From Lysinibacillus fusiformis (GTDB lineage: Bacteria; Bacillota; Bacilli; Bacillales_A; Planococcaceae): a stretch of 64,000 nucleotides of DNA. Position 1 is the stretch's first letter. Each line of letters begins with the position of its first letter. The notes below the pieces were generated by a model. The model saw only the letters and a list, made by a program, of their open reading frames with translations. It made no database searches and was not told the origin of the DNA. Location: contig JASENG010000010.1 in the NCBI GenBank assembly GCA_030027265.1, positions 62,001 to 126,000 on the forward strand. Reading direction: 5' to 3'. Below are positions 30,365 through 38,562 of this stretch, one piece after another. Made by a program: the position numbers and the translations under genes.

Positions 30365-30394
30365 GATTGGTCCTATAGAATTGGTTCTACAGCA
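30365..30394 (+). repeat. Two tandem 14-bp-spaced motif copies in the comK leader
   Basis: GATTGGTCCTATAG (30365) and AATTGGTTCTACAG (30379) are direct repeats at a 14-bp step. They begin at the predicted +1 of comK and end 27 bp before its ATG. The same motif occurs, inverted, three times at 31467-31539. They may be operator half-sites or part of a leader RNA. Confidence 0.75.
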
Positions 30395-30420
30395 TTTTAA
30401 AATTGAAAAGGAGTGAATTT

Positions 30421-30942
30421 ATGTTTCAAAATTTAATTGTTATTGATGCTTATTATATCTCTTTTAACACTTTTTTAATTGAACCTGTTGAGCACGAAGG
30501 TAAACTTTATTCTCATGTTTATGACAAAAGCGGAGAATACATTGTCGAGCGAAAGCCTTTTTACATAGTTCGACACTCCTGCAATGTTCTCGGAAGCAAT
30601 TATAATAATGCAAAAAAGATTGCACAATGCTTCTTAGGATCAGAAAAACATAAATTGCCAATTGTTGTTACTCAAGATTTTGGCATACCAAATGTTTTCT
30701 TCCCTCTACATTCTCCAAACTCACCAAGTAACATTTGGGTTGGATTGCATGCCATTACGAACATCCGCCGCCTCAAAGAATATACAGAAATCACGTTAAA
30801 AAATGGGATTGAATTAGTTGTGCCGCTTAATTATGCATCTTTTTGCTCCCAATACGTTTCTGCTACAATGCTGCAAAAACACGTTGCCCACCAAAGAACA
30901 ACTATTCGAAACGAATTAAATCAGCCTTTTGATACTGAGTAG
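30421..30942 (+). CDS. comK: Competence transcription factor ComK
   Basis: A 173-residue protein. It carries the ComK core: HVYDKSGEYIVERKPFYIV, NYNNAKKIAQCFLGSEKHKLPIVV, and FFPLHSPNSPSNIWVGLHAI, where HSP...IW is the family hallmark. ComK binds paired AT-boxes (AAAA-N5-TTTT) and activates DNA-uptake and recombination genes, including addAB in B. subtilis. The start is ATG at 30421 behind AAGGAGTG; an upstream in-frame TTG at 30403 overlaps that site and is unlikely. Its 3' end overlaps the convergent YhjD-like gene by 41 bp. A SigA-like promoter and a repeated motif precede it. Confidence 0.9.
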   Translation: MFQNLIVIDAYYISFNTFLIEPVEHEGKLYSHVYDKSGEYIVERKPFYIVRHSCNVLGSNYNNAKKIAQCFLGSEKHKLPIVVTQDFGIPNVFFPLHSPNSPSNIWVGLHAITNIRRLKEYTEITLKNGIELVVPLNYASFCSQYVSATMLQKHVAHQRTTIRNELNQPFDTE

Positions 30943-31300
30943 TACTGGAAGCCTGATTCAAGTAAAATTTAAGTAAATCTTCAACATGATTTCTTAGCCG
31001 AATATTCGAATACCTTCTTATATCCATTGAATGCTTAAAATGGAATTGATACTCTGTAAACATCTCGTCTCGCTTACCCTGAACTACTCTCAATTGATGA
31101 CTCTTTAAATACGCCTTGGCATTTCTTAAATCAACCTCTGCGTATTTCCTTGCCTCATCAATCAAATAAATATATGGACGCTTTAATTTAAACTGCCCAG
31201 TCTCAATTTGTACTTGATCTTTTTCCAAAACAATAAGCAGCATCGGTAAATATATGGCCGCTTCTAGATACGGGACAGCCTCAATGGGAATATGTGCCAT
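30902..31300 (-). CDS. YhjD-like small protein of unknown function
   Basis: A 132-residue, basic, soluble protein starting MAHIPIEAVPYLEAAIYLPMLL and containing GQFKLKRPYIYLIDEARKYAE. This resembles the Bacillus YhjD family as I recall it; no function is established. The ATG at 31300 follows AGGAGGGG. A perfect dyad (31320-31333) lies at the expected transcription start. Its 3' end runs 41 bp into the convergent comK gene, so the two transcripts could form a duplex or interfere. Confidence 0.7.
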   Translation of the reverse strand: MAHIPIEAVPYLEAAIYLPMLLIVLEKDQVQIETGQFKLKRPYIYLIDEARKYAEVDLRNAKAYLKSHQLRVVQGKRDEMFTEYQFHFKHSMDIRRYSNIRLRNHVEDLLKFYLNQASSTTQYQKADLIRFE

Positions 31301-31319
31301 CAAAACCCCTCCTAAAAAT

Positions 31320-31333
31320 AGAACATTTGTTCT
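31320..31333 (-). promoter_or_regulatory. Perfect dyad AGAACATTTGTTCT, possible LexA-type operator
   Basis: The 14-bp sequence contains GAAC-N4-GTTC, the core of the Bacillus LexA box, but the outer C and G are A and T. It sits 20 bp before the start codon of the YhjD-like gene, just downstream of TATAAT-like sequence on the minus strand. A repressor bound here would block transcription. Confidence 0.5.
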
Positions 31334-31466
31334 TAATATTATATTACAGCAAATTAGAAATAATGCAATTGTAATACGGAGGTAAATGATGGCAGATTAA
31401 AGCGATCGAGAGTAGTGAAAGGGAGAAAATTTTTACGCAAGATTAAACAGAATTTCGAAATAATAT

Positions 31467-31539
31467 TTGCTATAGGACCAATTAAAATAACATTTTGCTA
31501 TAGGACCAATTTATAAAAACTTTTGCTATATAACCAATT
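31467..31539 (+). repeat. Three 17-bp direct repeats at exact 28-bp spacing
   Basis: TTGCTATAGGACCAATT starts at 31467 and again at 31495, and TTGCTATATAACCAATT starts at 31523. The step is exactly 28 bp, twice the 14-bp step of the inverted copies in front of comK. Between copies 1 and 2 lies AAAATAACATTTT (31484-31496), which fits a ComK AT-box pair (AAAA-N5-TTTT). The array lies 70-140 bp upstream of the small gene at 31608. Confidence 0.85.
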
Positions 31540-31607
31540 ATATTTAAAGCTTAGCTGGAGCATTATTAAAAACAATTTGAAGAGAATTTTAGAATGGAGG
31601 CAACGGG

Positions 31608-31874
31608 ATGGATCAAACATTGCAAGCAGTTTTAGAACTTTCCAATAGAGTTGGTCAACTAACCGATAAATTTGATAAGTTGTCCGCTAAAGTGGATAAA
31701 TATTATTTTGAGATGGACCAAAAAATTAATAGCCACTATCATCTGACGAACCAAAACATAGATTTTATTCACTTGCATCTTTCTAAGAGAGATCACATGG
31801 CTGGAGAGAGACGGAATCTTGGCTATGGCGTTCAACTCTATAGCGGATATTTCTTTTATAAAAGAAGAAAGTAA
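31608..31874 (+). CDS. Small hypothetical protein with coiled-coil-like N-terminus
   Basis: An 88-residue protein starting MDQTLQAVLELSNRVGQLTDKF, with heptad-like spacing to about residue 45 and a basic C-terminus (YFFYKRRK). It resembles no family I recognise. A good ribosome binding site (GGAGG, 7 bp before ATG) and a shared terminator after it support it as a real gene. It lies downstream of the 28-bp repeat array, which may control it. Confidence 0.6.
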   Translation: MDQTLQAVLELSNRVGQLTDKFDKLSAKVDKYYFEMDQKINSHYHLTNQNIDFIHLHLSKRDHMAGERRNLGYGVQLYSGYFFYKRRK

Positions 31875-31905
31875 GCAGCTTTTGCGGCACCGCTCCATTC
31901 TATAA

Positions 31906-31951
31906 AATAAAACCTTTTTGGCAAAAGCTACTTAGCCAAAAAGGTTTTATT
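31906..31951. terminator. Strong bidirectional terminator between the small gene and prfB
   Basis: Perfect 17-bp stem AATAAAACCTTTTTGGC / GCCAAAAAGGTTTTATT with a 12-base loop. It serves the plus-strand gene ending at 31874 and prfB ending at 31958. Confidence 0.92.
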
Positions 31952-31957
31952 CATTCG

Positions 31958-33065
31958 TTATTGTCCAATACGTGAACGAAGATAAGCGTTGATGAAATCA
32001 TCCAGGTCGCCATCCATTACCCCTTGGACATTACCTGTTTCAAAATTTGTACGGTGATCTTTTACCATTGAATATGGATGGAAGACATAGGATCTGATTT
32101 GAGAACCCCAGCCAATTTCCTTTTGCTCTCCACGAATCGCATCAAGTTCAGCTTGTTGTTTCTCAATTTCAAGTTGATATAATTTTGCTTTTAACATGTT
32201 CATCGCTTTTTCACGGTTTTTGATTTGCGAACGTTCTGCTTGGCAGGAAACTACCACACCTGTCGGAATATGGGTAATACGAACCGCAGAATCGGTTGTA
32301 TTAATATGCTGACCACCTGCTCCTGTTGCACGATACGTATCAATTTTTAAATCTTCCGTGCGAATATCAATTTCTATTTCATTATTGAATTCCGGCATGA
32401 TATCACATGAAACGAAGGATGTATGGCGTCTGCCAGCAGAGTCGAATGGCGAAATACGCACTAAACGATGCACGCCTTTTTCTGCTTTTAGGTACCCATA
32501 AGCATTATGTCCTTGGATTAATAGCGTTACAGATTTAATGCCGGCTTCGTCACCAGGCAAATAATCCATTGTTTCAACCTTAAAGCCATGTTTTTCCGCC
32601 CAACGCGTATACATGCGCAACAGCATCGAACCCCAGTCCTGTGATTCGGTACCACCTGCACCTGGGTGAAGCTCCAGGATGGCATTATTTTTGTCGTATG
32701 GCTCACTTAAAAGCATTTGAAGCTCAAAGCCGTCCATTTTACGACCAAACTCCTCAAGTTCGCTGCCCAGTTCTTCTTGAAGTTCTTCATCTGGCTCTTC
32801 TTTTAAAAGCTCCAAAGTCATTTCCAGATTTTCTTGAGTTGTCACTAGGTCATTAAATTCATTGACGATTGCTTTTAACCCATTCGCTTCATTGATGACT
32901 GTTTGCGCCCCGTTTTGGTCATTCCAAAAATCAGGCATCAACATCATTTCATCTAGCTCCTGAATACGCGCCTCTTTGTTTTCTAAGTCAAAGAGACCCC
33001 CTGAAGTCCGCCAATTTTGAGGCTGTAGTTTCCAACGTATTTCTTACATCTGATAATTCAATCAT
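31958..33065 (-). CDS. prfB: Peptide chain release factor 2 (RF2), with programmed +1 frameshift
   Basis: The first 25 codons run from ATG 33065 (behind GGAGG) to an in-frame TGA at 32990-32988. The ribosome shifts +1 at CTTTGAC and continues in the frame that ends at 31958, giving a product of about 368 residues. RF2 features are present: the stop-codon tripeptide region [11 protein letters not shown] (SPF) and the catalytic AGGQHINTT (GGQ). RF2 reads UGA and UAA, so the internal UGA makes its synthesis self-regulating. The gene follows secA with a gap of about 140 bp, the usual Bacillales order. Confidence 0.97.
32987..33000 (-). promoter_or_regulatory. prfB programmed +1 frameshift site
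   Basis: On the minus strand the site reads AGGGGG-TCT-CTT-TGA-C: a Shine-Dalgarno-like AGGGGG followed by the slippery CTT and an in-frame UGA then C. This is the classic RF2 autoregulatory signal. Deleting the T after CTT restores one frame through the gene. Confidence 0.96.
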
Positions 33066-33098
33066 TTAAAATCCTCCGTACGATTTATTAAACTGCGA

Positions 33099-33142
33099 GA
33101 ACCGCAACATCTTATCAAGAAAGATTAAGATGACTACGGTTC
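33099..33142 (-). promoter_or_regulatory. Hairpin in the secA-prfB intergenic region
   Basis: GAACCG (33099) pairs with CGGTTC (33137), and inside it CATCTTA (33108) pairs with TAAGATG (33126). The two-part stem is not followed by a clear T run on the minus strand, so it is not a standard terminator. It may attenuate read-through or protect the prfB leader. Confidence 0.6.
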
Positions 33143-33207
33143 AACAGTTTGTTGCTTAAAATTAACTTCTCGAAAGCAGGCTCAAATTAGAGCAACTAGC
33201 AGGCAGC

Positions 33208-35712
33208 TTACTCGGCCCCATGACAGTTTTTAAATTTCTTGCCGCTGCCGCATGGACATGGATCATTACGGCCGATGTTTTCTGCTTTACGAACAGGCTG
33301 CTTTTTCTTCGGTGCTGCTTCTTCTTTTGGGTTCACCGCTTGCCCTTTAGCCACCTCTTCACGCTCTAAGTTGCTGCGAATTTGTGCTTTCATGGCATAT
33401 CTCGTTACGTCCTCGCGAATGGAAGCGACCATGTCTTCGAACATGGCAAATCCTTCTTGTTCATATTCACGCAATGGATCAATTTGTCCATAAGCACGTA
33501 AATGAATCCCTTGACGCAATTGATCCATGGCATCGATATGGTCAATCCATTTTGTATCGATTGAACGAAGTAAAATGACTTTTTCAAATTCACGCATACG
33601 GTCAGGCGTTAGCATTTCTTCTTTTTCATCGTAGCGTTTTTGAACCTCTGCATAAATAAAGGAAATGATTTCTTCAGGCGATTTTCCTTCCAAATCGCTA
33701 GCTTTAACCGCGCCTTCTTCTAATAAGTTCGCTTGGATATAGTCTTCAAGCGCTTTTAAATTCCAATCTTTGCGATCACCTTGCGTATGAACAGCGACAA
33801 TATTTTCGACGGACTCTTGGATCATGGACTCCACTAATGCACGCATGTTTTCCGTTTCCAATACATCGCGGCGTTCTTTATAAATAACCTCACGTTGCTG
33901 GCGCAATACATCATCATATTGCAATAAACGTTTACGGGCATCGAAGTTATTGCCCTCAACACGTTTCTGTGCTGATTCTACAGCTTTTGAGACCATCCCG
34001 GATTGGATTGGCTGATTATCATCCATCCCAAGTCGCGTCATCATGGCCTTCATTTTATCGGAACCAAAACGGCGCATCAGATCATCTTCAAGAGATAAAT
34101 AGAATTGCGTAATACCAGGGTCCCCTTGACGACCGGATCGACCGCGCAGCTGATTATCGATACGGCGCGATTCGTGGCGCTCTGTACCAATTACAGCTAA
34201 CCCTCCTAGGTCAAGTACACCTTCACCCAATTTAATGTCAGTACCACGACCTGCCATGTTTGTGGCAATTGTTACAGCACCTTTATTCCCTGCATTTGCA
34301 ATGATTTCGGCTTCACGTTCATGGTTTTTCGCATTAAGCACATTATGCGGAATATTATGTTTATCTAATAAATTGGAAATAATTTCTGACGTTTCGATGG
34401 CAACCGTACCAACTAAAACAGGCTGGCCTTTTTTATGGCGCTCTGCAATTTCAGCAGCCACGGCATTGTACTTCCCATTCATCGTAGCGAAAATTAAATC
34501 CGGTCTGTCATCACGCGCAATCGGCTTGTTCGTTGGGATTACGACCACCTGCATGTTGTAAATATTGCGGAACTCTTCTTCCTCTGTTTTAGCCGTACCT
34601 GTCATACCTGATAACTTTTCATACATACGGAAGTAGTTTTGGAACGTGATTGTTGCCATTGTCATAGATTCATTTTGGATATCTACGCCTTCTTTTGCTT
34701 CAATGGCTTGGTGCAGACCATCCGAATAGCGGCGGCCTTTCATTAAACGGCCTGTAAAGCCGTCTACAATAATAATTTCGCCATCCTGTACAACGTAATC
34801 CACATCACGATGCATGGAAATATGCGCTTTTAATGATTGGTTAATCGCATGCAGTAAACGAACATGTGATAAATCAAATAAATTATCGATGCCAAATGCT
34901 TTTTCGGCTTTCCCAATTCCACTTTCAGTTAAAGTAACGCCTTTTGTTGTTTCATCATAAGTGAAATCTTCATCGGCCTGCAATCGACTCACAAACATGT
35001 TCGATTGGACGTAAAGCTGTGCTGTTTTGCCAGCTTGTCCTGAAATAATCAATGGCGTACGTGCTTCATCGACTAAGATAGAGTCAACTTCGTCAATTAC
35101 AGCATAATGCAGAGGACGCTGCACACGCTCTTCTTTATACAAAACCATGTTATCGCGTAAATAGTCGAATCCAAGCTCATTATTCGTACTATATGTAATA
35201 TCCGCTGCATAAGCTTCGCGTTTTTCTTCTTTTGACAGGCTATTCAAATTTAAGCCTACTGTTAGCCCCAAGAAATTATAAAGCTCGCCCATTTCCGTTG
35301 CATCACGACTTGCGAGATATTCGTTGACCGTTACGACATGCACGCCTTTTCCAGTAAGGGCATTTAAATACACCGACATAGTGGAAGTTAACGTTTTCCC
35401 TTCCCCCGTCTTCATTTCCGCGATGTTGCCTTCGTTTAATGTGGCAGCACCCATAATTTGTACGCGGAAAGGATACATCCCCAATACACGGCGTGATGCT
35501 TCACGACATACCGCGAATGCTTCAGGAAGCAATTGTTCCAACGTTTCACCTTTTTGATAGCGTTCTTTGAATTCGGTAGTTTTTTCTTTTAAATCTTCGT
35601 CGTTTAGTTGTTCCATTTGAGAAGCAAACGCTTCTACTTGGTCAGCAATTTTCGTTAATTTTTTAACTTCTTTCTTATTTGGATCAAAAATTTTATTTAA
35701 AATGTTTGCCAT
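33208..35712 (-). CDS. secA: Protein translocase ATPase SecA
   Basis: An 834-residue motor of the Sec pathway. Walker A MKTGEGKT and [13 protein letters not shown] lie in the N-terminal half, GTVAIETSE and the [10 protein letters not shown] motif mark the second ATPase domain. The C-terminal zinc-binding tail [14 protein letters not shown] is intact. Length is normal for Bacillales SecA. It is transcribed toward prfB, as in B. subtilis. A repeat family lies just upstream of its start. Confidence 0.98.
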   Translation of the reverse strand: MANILNKIFDPNKKEVKKLTKIADQVEAFASQMEQLNDEDLKEKTTEFKERYQKGETLEQLLPEAFAVCREASRRVLGMYPFRVQIMGAATLNEGNIAEMKTGEGKTLTSTMSVYLNALTGKGVHVVTVNEYLASRDATEMGELYNFLGLTVGLNLNSLSKEEKREAYAADITYSTNNELGFDYLRDNMVLYKEERVQRPLHYAVIDEVDSILVDEARTPLIISGQAGKTAQLYVQSNMFVSRLQADEDFTYDETTKGVTLTESGIGKAEKAFGIDNLFDLSHVRLLHAINQSLKAHISMHRDVDYVVQDGEIIIVDGFTGRLMKGRRYSDGLHQAIEAKEGVDIQNESMTMATITFQNYFRMYEKLSGMTGTAKTEEEEFRNIYNMQVVVIPTNKPIARDDRPDLIFATMNGKYNAVAAEIAERHKKGQPVLVGTVAIETSEIISNLLDKHNIPHNVLNAKNHEREAEIIANAGNKGAVTIATNMAGRGTDIKLGEGVLDLGGLAVIGTERHESRRIDNQLRGRSGRQGDPGITQFYLSLEDDLMRRFGSDKMKAMMTRLGMDDNQPIQSGMVSKAVESAQKRVEGNNFDARKRLLQYDDVLRQQREVIYKERRDVLETENMRALVESMIQESVENIVAVHTQGDRKDWNLKALEDYIQANLLEEGAVKASDLEGKSPEEIISFIYAEVQKRYDEKEEMLTPDRMREFEKVILLRSIDTKWIDHIDAMDQLRQGIHLRAYGQIDPLREYEQEGFAMFEDMVASIREDVTRYAMKAQIRSNLEREEVAKGQAVNPKEEAAPKKKQPVRKAENIGRNDPCPCGSGKKFKNCHGAE

Positions 35713-36057
35713 GGATTATTTTCACTTCCCATATAGTCTCAATATTCATTTTATCATTTCCTATAGAGTAGGTGCAAATGTCCGTACCTTTTAGGGACCA
35801 GGTCCATACACAATTCAGGTACCATTCAGAATTTTTTATGGACCGGGTCCTTACACAATTCCCGCACAATTCCATATCCCTTTAGAAATTGGTATGAAAC
35901 TTTGCAAATTCCCATCACACAAAAATGTCACGCAACCCTTACTTGTTACACAAAATAGTTTTTTACATATATTAGAGATAAATTGTGTATGGACCTGGTC
36001 CGCATACATTTCTGAATTGTTTTGGGATCTGGTCCACCCTAGAAAGTAGGTTTTTGG
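35713..36057. other. Divergent intergenic region between secA and the EamA transporter gene
   Basis: It holds four copies of a palindrome-containing repeat (described separately at 35795-36035). Promoters for secA must lie here. No small gene was seen. Confidence 0.6.
35795..36035. repeat. Four-copy inverted/direct repeat built on GGACCNGGTCC
   Basis: Copies begin at 35795 (GGACCAGGTCC), 35840 (GGACCGGGTCC), 35991 (GGACCTGGTCC) and 36025 (GGATCTGGTCC). Each has an adjacent TACACAATT-type arm. Copies 1 and 2 read forward and copies 3 and 4 read reverse. A 21-bp block at 35795 is the exact reverse complement of 35981-36001. Confidence 0.88.
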
Positions 36058-36963
36058 GTGGGAAACGAAAGTTCTAAGTTGATGTCATATACGCTGCTCG
36101 TGCTGCTGATTCTGATTTGGGGTGTTAGCTGGCCGATTTATAAAAACGGGGTCAATTTTATGCCTCCCCTTTTATTTGCAGGCGTTCGTGCATTTGTGGG
36201 CGGCGCTATTTTAGTTTTGATTGCTTGGAAAAATCGACATCGACTAAACTTTAAAAGCAATTGGCGGTATTATCTTATTTCTGCCACGCTAAACATCGTG
36301 CTGTATCTTGGAATTCAAACGGTTGGTCTGATTTATTTGCCTGGGGGACTATTTTCGGTTCTCGTCTATTTTCAGCCTGTTTTATTAGGAATACTTGCTT
36401 GGTGGTTTTTAGGAGAAGCCATGACCATTACTAAAATCCTTGGCTTAGTCCTTGGGTTTATCGGTATTTTTTTAGTAAGCATCGATGGCCTGACCATCCA
36501 TGTTTCTGCAATCGGTGTTTCCCTTGCACTGGCGACTGCACTCGTTTGGGCAAGCGGCGTAGTCTATGTGAAGAAAAATAAAACCCGGGTGGATCCTTAT
36601 TGGATGGTTGTCATGCAGCTAGTAATCGGGGGCGCGGTGTTATTAGCCGGGGGATTTGCAACAGAAGATCCGAACAGCATCATTTGGAATAGCGAACTAA
36701 TTTTTAGTTTAATCTGGGGCGCGACAGCCGGTATGGCCATTGCCCAAATCCTTTACTACAAGCTCATTAATGAGGGCGAAGCAAGCAAAGTTGGCGCTTT
36801 TACCTTTATCGTACCGATTCTCTCCGTCATCATCAGTGCCATTTTTTTAGATGAAGCAATTACATTGAACCTATTTTACGGAATGATTCTGGTTGGACTA
36901 AGTATTTATTTAGTAAATTTTCAGCGCAAGCGGAAAGATAAACTGCCAAAATATGAATCTTAA
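36058..36963 (+). CDS. EamA/DMT superfamily transporter
   Basis: A 301-residue membrane protein with about ten helices in two EamA repeats. The first begins with ILIWGVSWPIYKNGV, and the second includes LATALVWASGVVYVKK and later GEASKVGAFTFIVPILSVIIS. The DMT family exports metabolites such as amino acids; the substrate is unknown. The start is probably GTG at 36058, weakly supported by an AGTAGG-like site. An ATG at 36082 is possible. A terminator follows directly. Confidence 0.88.
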   Translation: MGNESSKLMSYTLLVLLILIWGVSWPIYKNGVNFMPPLLFAGVRAFVGGAILVLIAWKNRHRLNFKSNWRYYLISATLNIVLYLGIQTVGLIYLPGGLFSVLVYFQPVLLGILAWWFLGEAMTITKILGLVLGFIGIFLVSIDGLTIHVSAIGVSLALATALVWASGVVYVKKNKTRVDPYWMVVMQLVIGGAVLLAGGFATEDPNSIIWNSELIFSLIWGATAGMAIAQILYYKLINEGEASKVGAFTFIVPILSVIISAIFLDEAITLNLFYGMILVGLSIYLVNFQRKRKDKLPKYES

Positions 36964-36971
36964 AAAGTAGA

Positions 36972-37012
36972 AGCAGTCCGCAAGAATGTTTTTGCAGACT
37001 GCTTTTATTTTT
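36972..37012 (+). terminator. Terminator of the EamA transporter gene
   Basis: AGCAGTC-GCAA pairs with TTGC-GACTGCT with small mismatches, followed by TTTTATTTTT. It lies 10 bp after the stop. Confidence 0.88.
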
Positions 37013-37463
37013 GGAGGAAATATGGATGCTCTCGTTGAGAGGTTATACTACTCCCAACCCGGCATCTGTTTATGTACACTTCATAATCACCCTAATCTAC
37101 TAAAATAGATGTAAAAATTCCGCCTAACTAGAAAACAAGGTGAAAAGCAGCTTAAATAGAAGGAGAAATTCCGCCTATCAACTCGAAAAACGTCAAAATA
37201 TAAGATTTTTCATAACATAGTCGGAAAATCTCCCCTTATTTCCCCGTGGAACTAGCTCCATTCGGCATATAACCGGAATAACTCCTCTTATTAGACGGGC
37301 ACCGCTTAATACTACTTTTTCACCTATTAGATCCAAGTGAAAATGCCCATTATTGCATCAAATACAAAGAACCTATTAAACCCAAACTATAAATTCTACC
37401 AGCGCCCTATTTTCCTTTCATAACGCTTTACACCCTGCATCCTTCTCCATCCACCACAACAAA
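37013..37463. other. Non-coding region on the tadG side of the Tad locus
   Basis: No gene seen. It holds one copy of the dispersed element at 37113-37292 that recurs, inverted, at 53545-53730 beyond the other end of the Tad locus. Confidence 0.6.
37113..37292 (-). repeat. Dispersed element of about 180 bp, copy 1
   Basis: Read on the minus strand it runs from AAGAGGAGTTATTCCGG through GGAATTTCTCCTTCTATTTA to GGCGGAATTTTT. The same order of blocks is found on the plus strand at 53545-53730. The copies are diverged by many substitutions and small gaps but are clearly related. Each holds several short TCCG/CGGA-containing inverted units. Confidence 0.75.
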
Positions 37464-37501
37464 AATCGCTCCGAAAGAATCTGCATTCTTTTGGGGCGAT
37501 T
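37464..37501 (-). terminator. Terminator at the end of the Tad operon
   Basis: Stem AATCGC-CC-AAAGAAT / ATTCTTT-GG-GCGATT with two mismatches, flanked by an A run that gives U residues on the minus-strand transcript. It abuts the stop of the tadG-like gene. Confidence 0.88.
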
Positions 37502-38140
37502 TCAATGTAATATATATTGCAAAAATGATAATTCCGGGCCGTAGCCGATTTGGGGAATGTCTTTTTCGAAGGAATCGATGTATTCTCCGCTTGTAACTGT
37601 TTTAAAAGTAGCATCGGTTTTGACTTCGACTCGGTACTTCTCCTCGGAAATAAGAATTTCGAGATGTTCTTCATTTCCCTCGTTTTCCCTTACGACCTGT
37701 TGAACAGTGCTGTAGATTTTGGTGCTTAATGCCGCATCCATTCGAAACTTTGCATTAAAAGCTTCCTTCAGTATGGGATTCCCCAATTTACCTGGCAGCA
37801 TTTCATTCAAAGTCTTAATATAGGCTTTCTCATCACTATAGCCATGGGCAACCAAATCTTGCTTGCGCTCATCAATTTCATCCCATAAGGATTCGTATTC
37901 CTCGTCTGCTTCAAGCTCCTCCATCATCGCCTTATCAAAATCCTTAATGGCTTCCTCTGCAGCAAATAAAATCTCGCTCGTTGCAGCAAAGGCTCCTAAT
38001 TGAGCAGCGGTAGACGCCTGCTGCTTTACTACATACACCCGCGCAATATTAACAATGATAAGTATCAGGACGATGATGACCGTCATGATCCACAATAGGT
38101 AAATTGCGGCGCTTCCTTTTTCATTCTCTACATGTCTCAT
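37502..38140 (-). CDS. TadG-like/pseudopilin-like membrane protein, last gene of the Tad operon
   Basis: A 212-residue protein. A short N-terminal segment ending EKGSAAIYLLW leads into a single membrane helix (WIMTVIIVLILIIVNIARVYVV) followed by QQASTAAQLGAFAATSE. That is the arrangement of TadE/TadG-like minor pilins, whose helix is followed by an A-rich segment. The rest is a charged extracellular domain. It overlaps the tadE-like gene by 4 bp. Family assignment comes from the N-terminus and position; no VWA domain is present, unlike many TadG proteins. Confidence 0.75.
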   Translation of the reverse strand: MRHVENEKGSAAIYLLWIMTVIIVLILIIVNIARVYVVKQQASTAAQLGAFAATSEILFAAEEAIKDFDKAMMEELEADEEYESLWDEIDERKQDLVAHGYSDEKAYIKTLNEMLPGKLGNPILKEAFNAKFRMDAALSTKIYSTVQQVVRENEGNEEHLEILISEEKYRVEVKTDATFKTVTSGEYIDSFEKDIPQIGYGPELSFLQYILH

Positions 38141-38535
38141 GGGACGAGCACCTTACCCGTGGCCTCCGAATCAATAGTGATTAATGCCATTTCCGCCATT
38201 TTGTCCGGCAGGAAAACTAATGGATGTCGAGCGGTAATTTTTATTTCAAATAAATCAGCTCCTCCAGGGACATTTTGAATGACAAAATAATGATTTCTTA
38301 AAATGGAGGAACCCGCTAATGCCTGGTCTATCACTTCTTTTGTTTCGTAGTAATCTTCCGAAACAGCATATACCTGAGCCGCATCTGATGCAGCAGCCTT
38401 TAAGCTCAGAACGGCATAGCCTGAAGCCACCACTTGCCAGAGAAGCAGAAAAAGCAAGAAATACAATGGAAGAATGCCCAAAAATTCAATGGAAAGCGAT
38501 CCTCTTTCTTCTTTTAACAACTTCCTTACTTTCAA
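38137..38535 (-). CDS. tadE: TadE-like minor pilin
   Basis: A 132-residue protein with the TadE pattern ERGSLSIEFLGILPLYFLLF (Glu at +5 of the conserved segment), one membrane helix, and LSLKAAASDAAQVYAVS. TadE-like proteins are processed pseudopilins needed for Tad pilus assembly. The start is TTG at 38535, preceded by AAGGAGGCGA. It lies 28 bp after the last gene of the second accessory module. Confidence 0.87.
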   Translation of the reverse strand: MKVRKLLKEERGSLSIEFLGILPLYFLLFLLLWQVVASGYAVLSLKAAASDAAQVYAVSEDYYETKEVIDQALAGSSILRNHYFVIQNVPGGADLFEIKITARHPLVFLPDKMAEMALITIDSEATGKVLVP

Positions 38536-38562
38536 TCAAATCGCCTCCTTGGCTATACAAGT

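Noticed and set aside
31378-31400. A ribosome binding site followed by ATG ATG upstream of the repeat array
   Set aside because: The frame stops after four codons; it could be a leftover start region, but no gene follows.
31467-31539. 28-bp-spaced repeats as a short CRISPR array
   Set aside because: Repeats are 17 bp with 11-bp AT-rich gaps, too short for spacers, and no cas genes are near.
32988-32990. In-frame TGA in prfB suggesting a pseudogene
   Set aside because: The surrounding AGGGGG and CTTTGAC are the standard RF2 programmed frameshift signal.
37396-37674. A 92-codon frame overlapping the end of the tadG-like gene
   Set aside because: It lies in another frame of a well-supported gene and its terminator, has no ribosome binding site, and its translation has no domain-like features.
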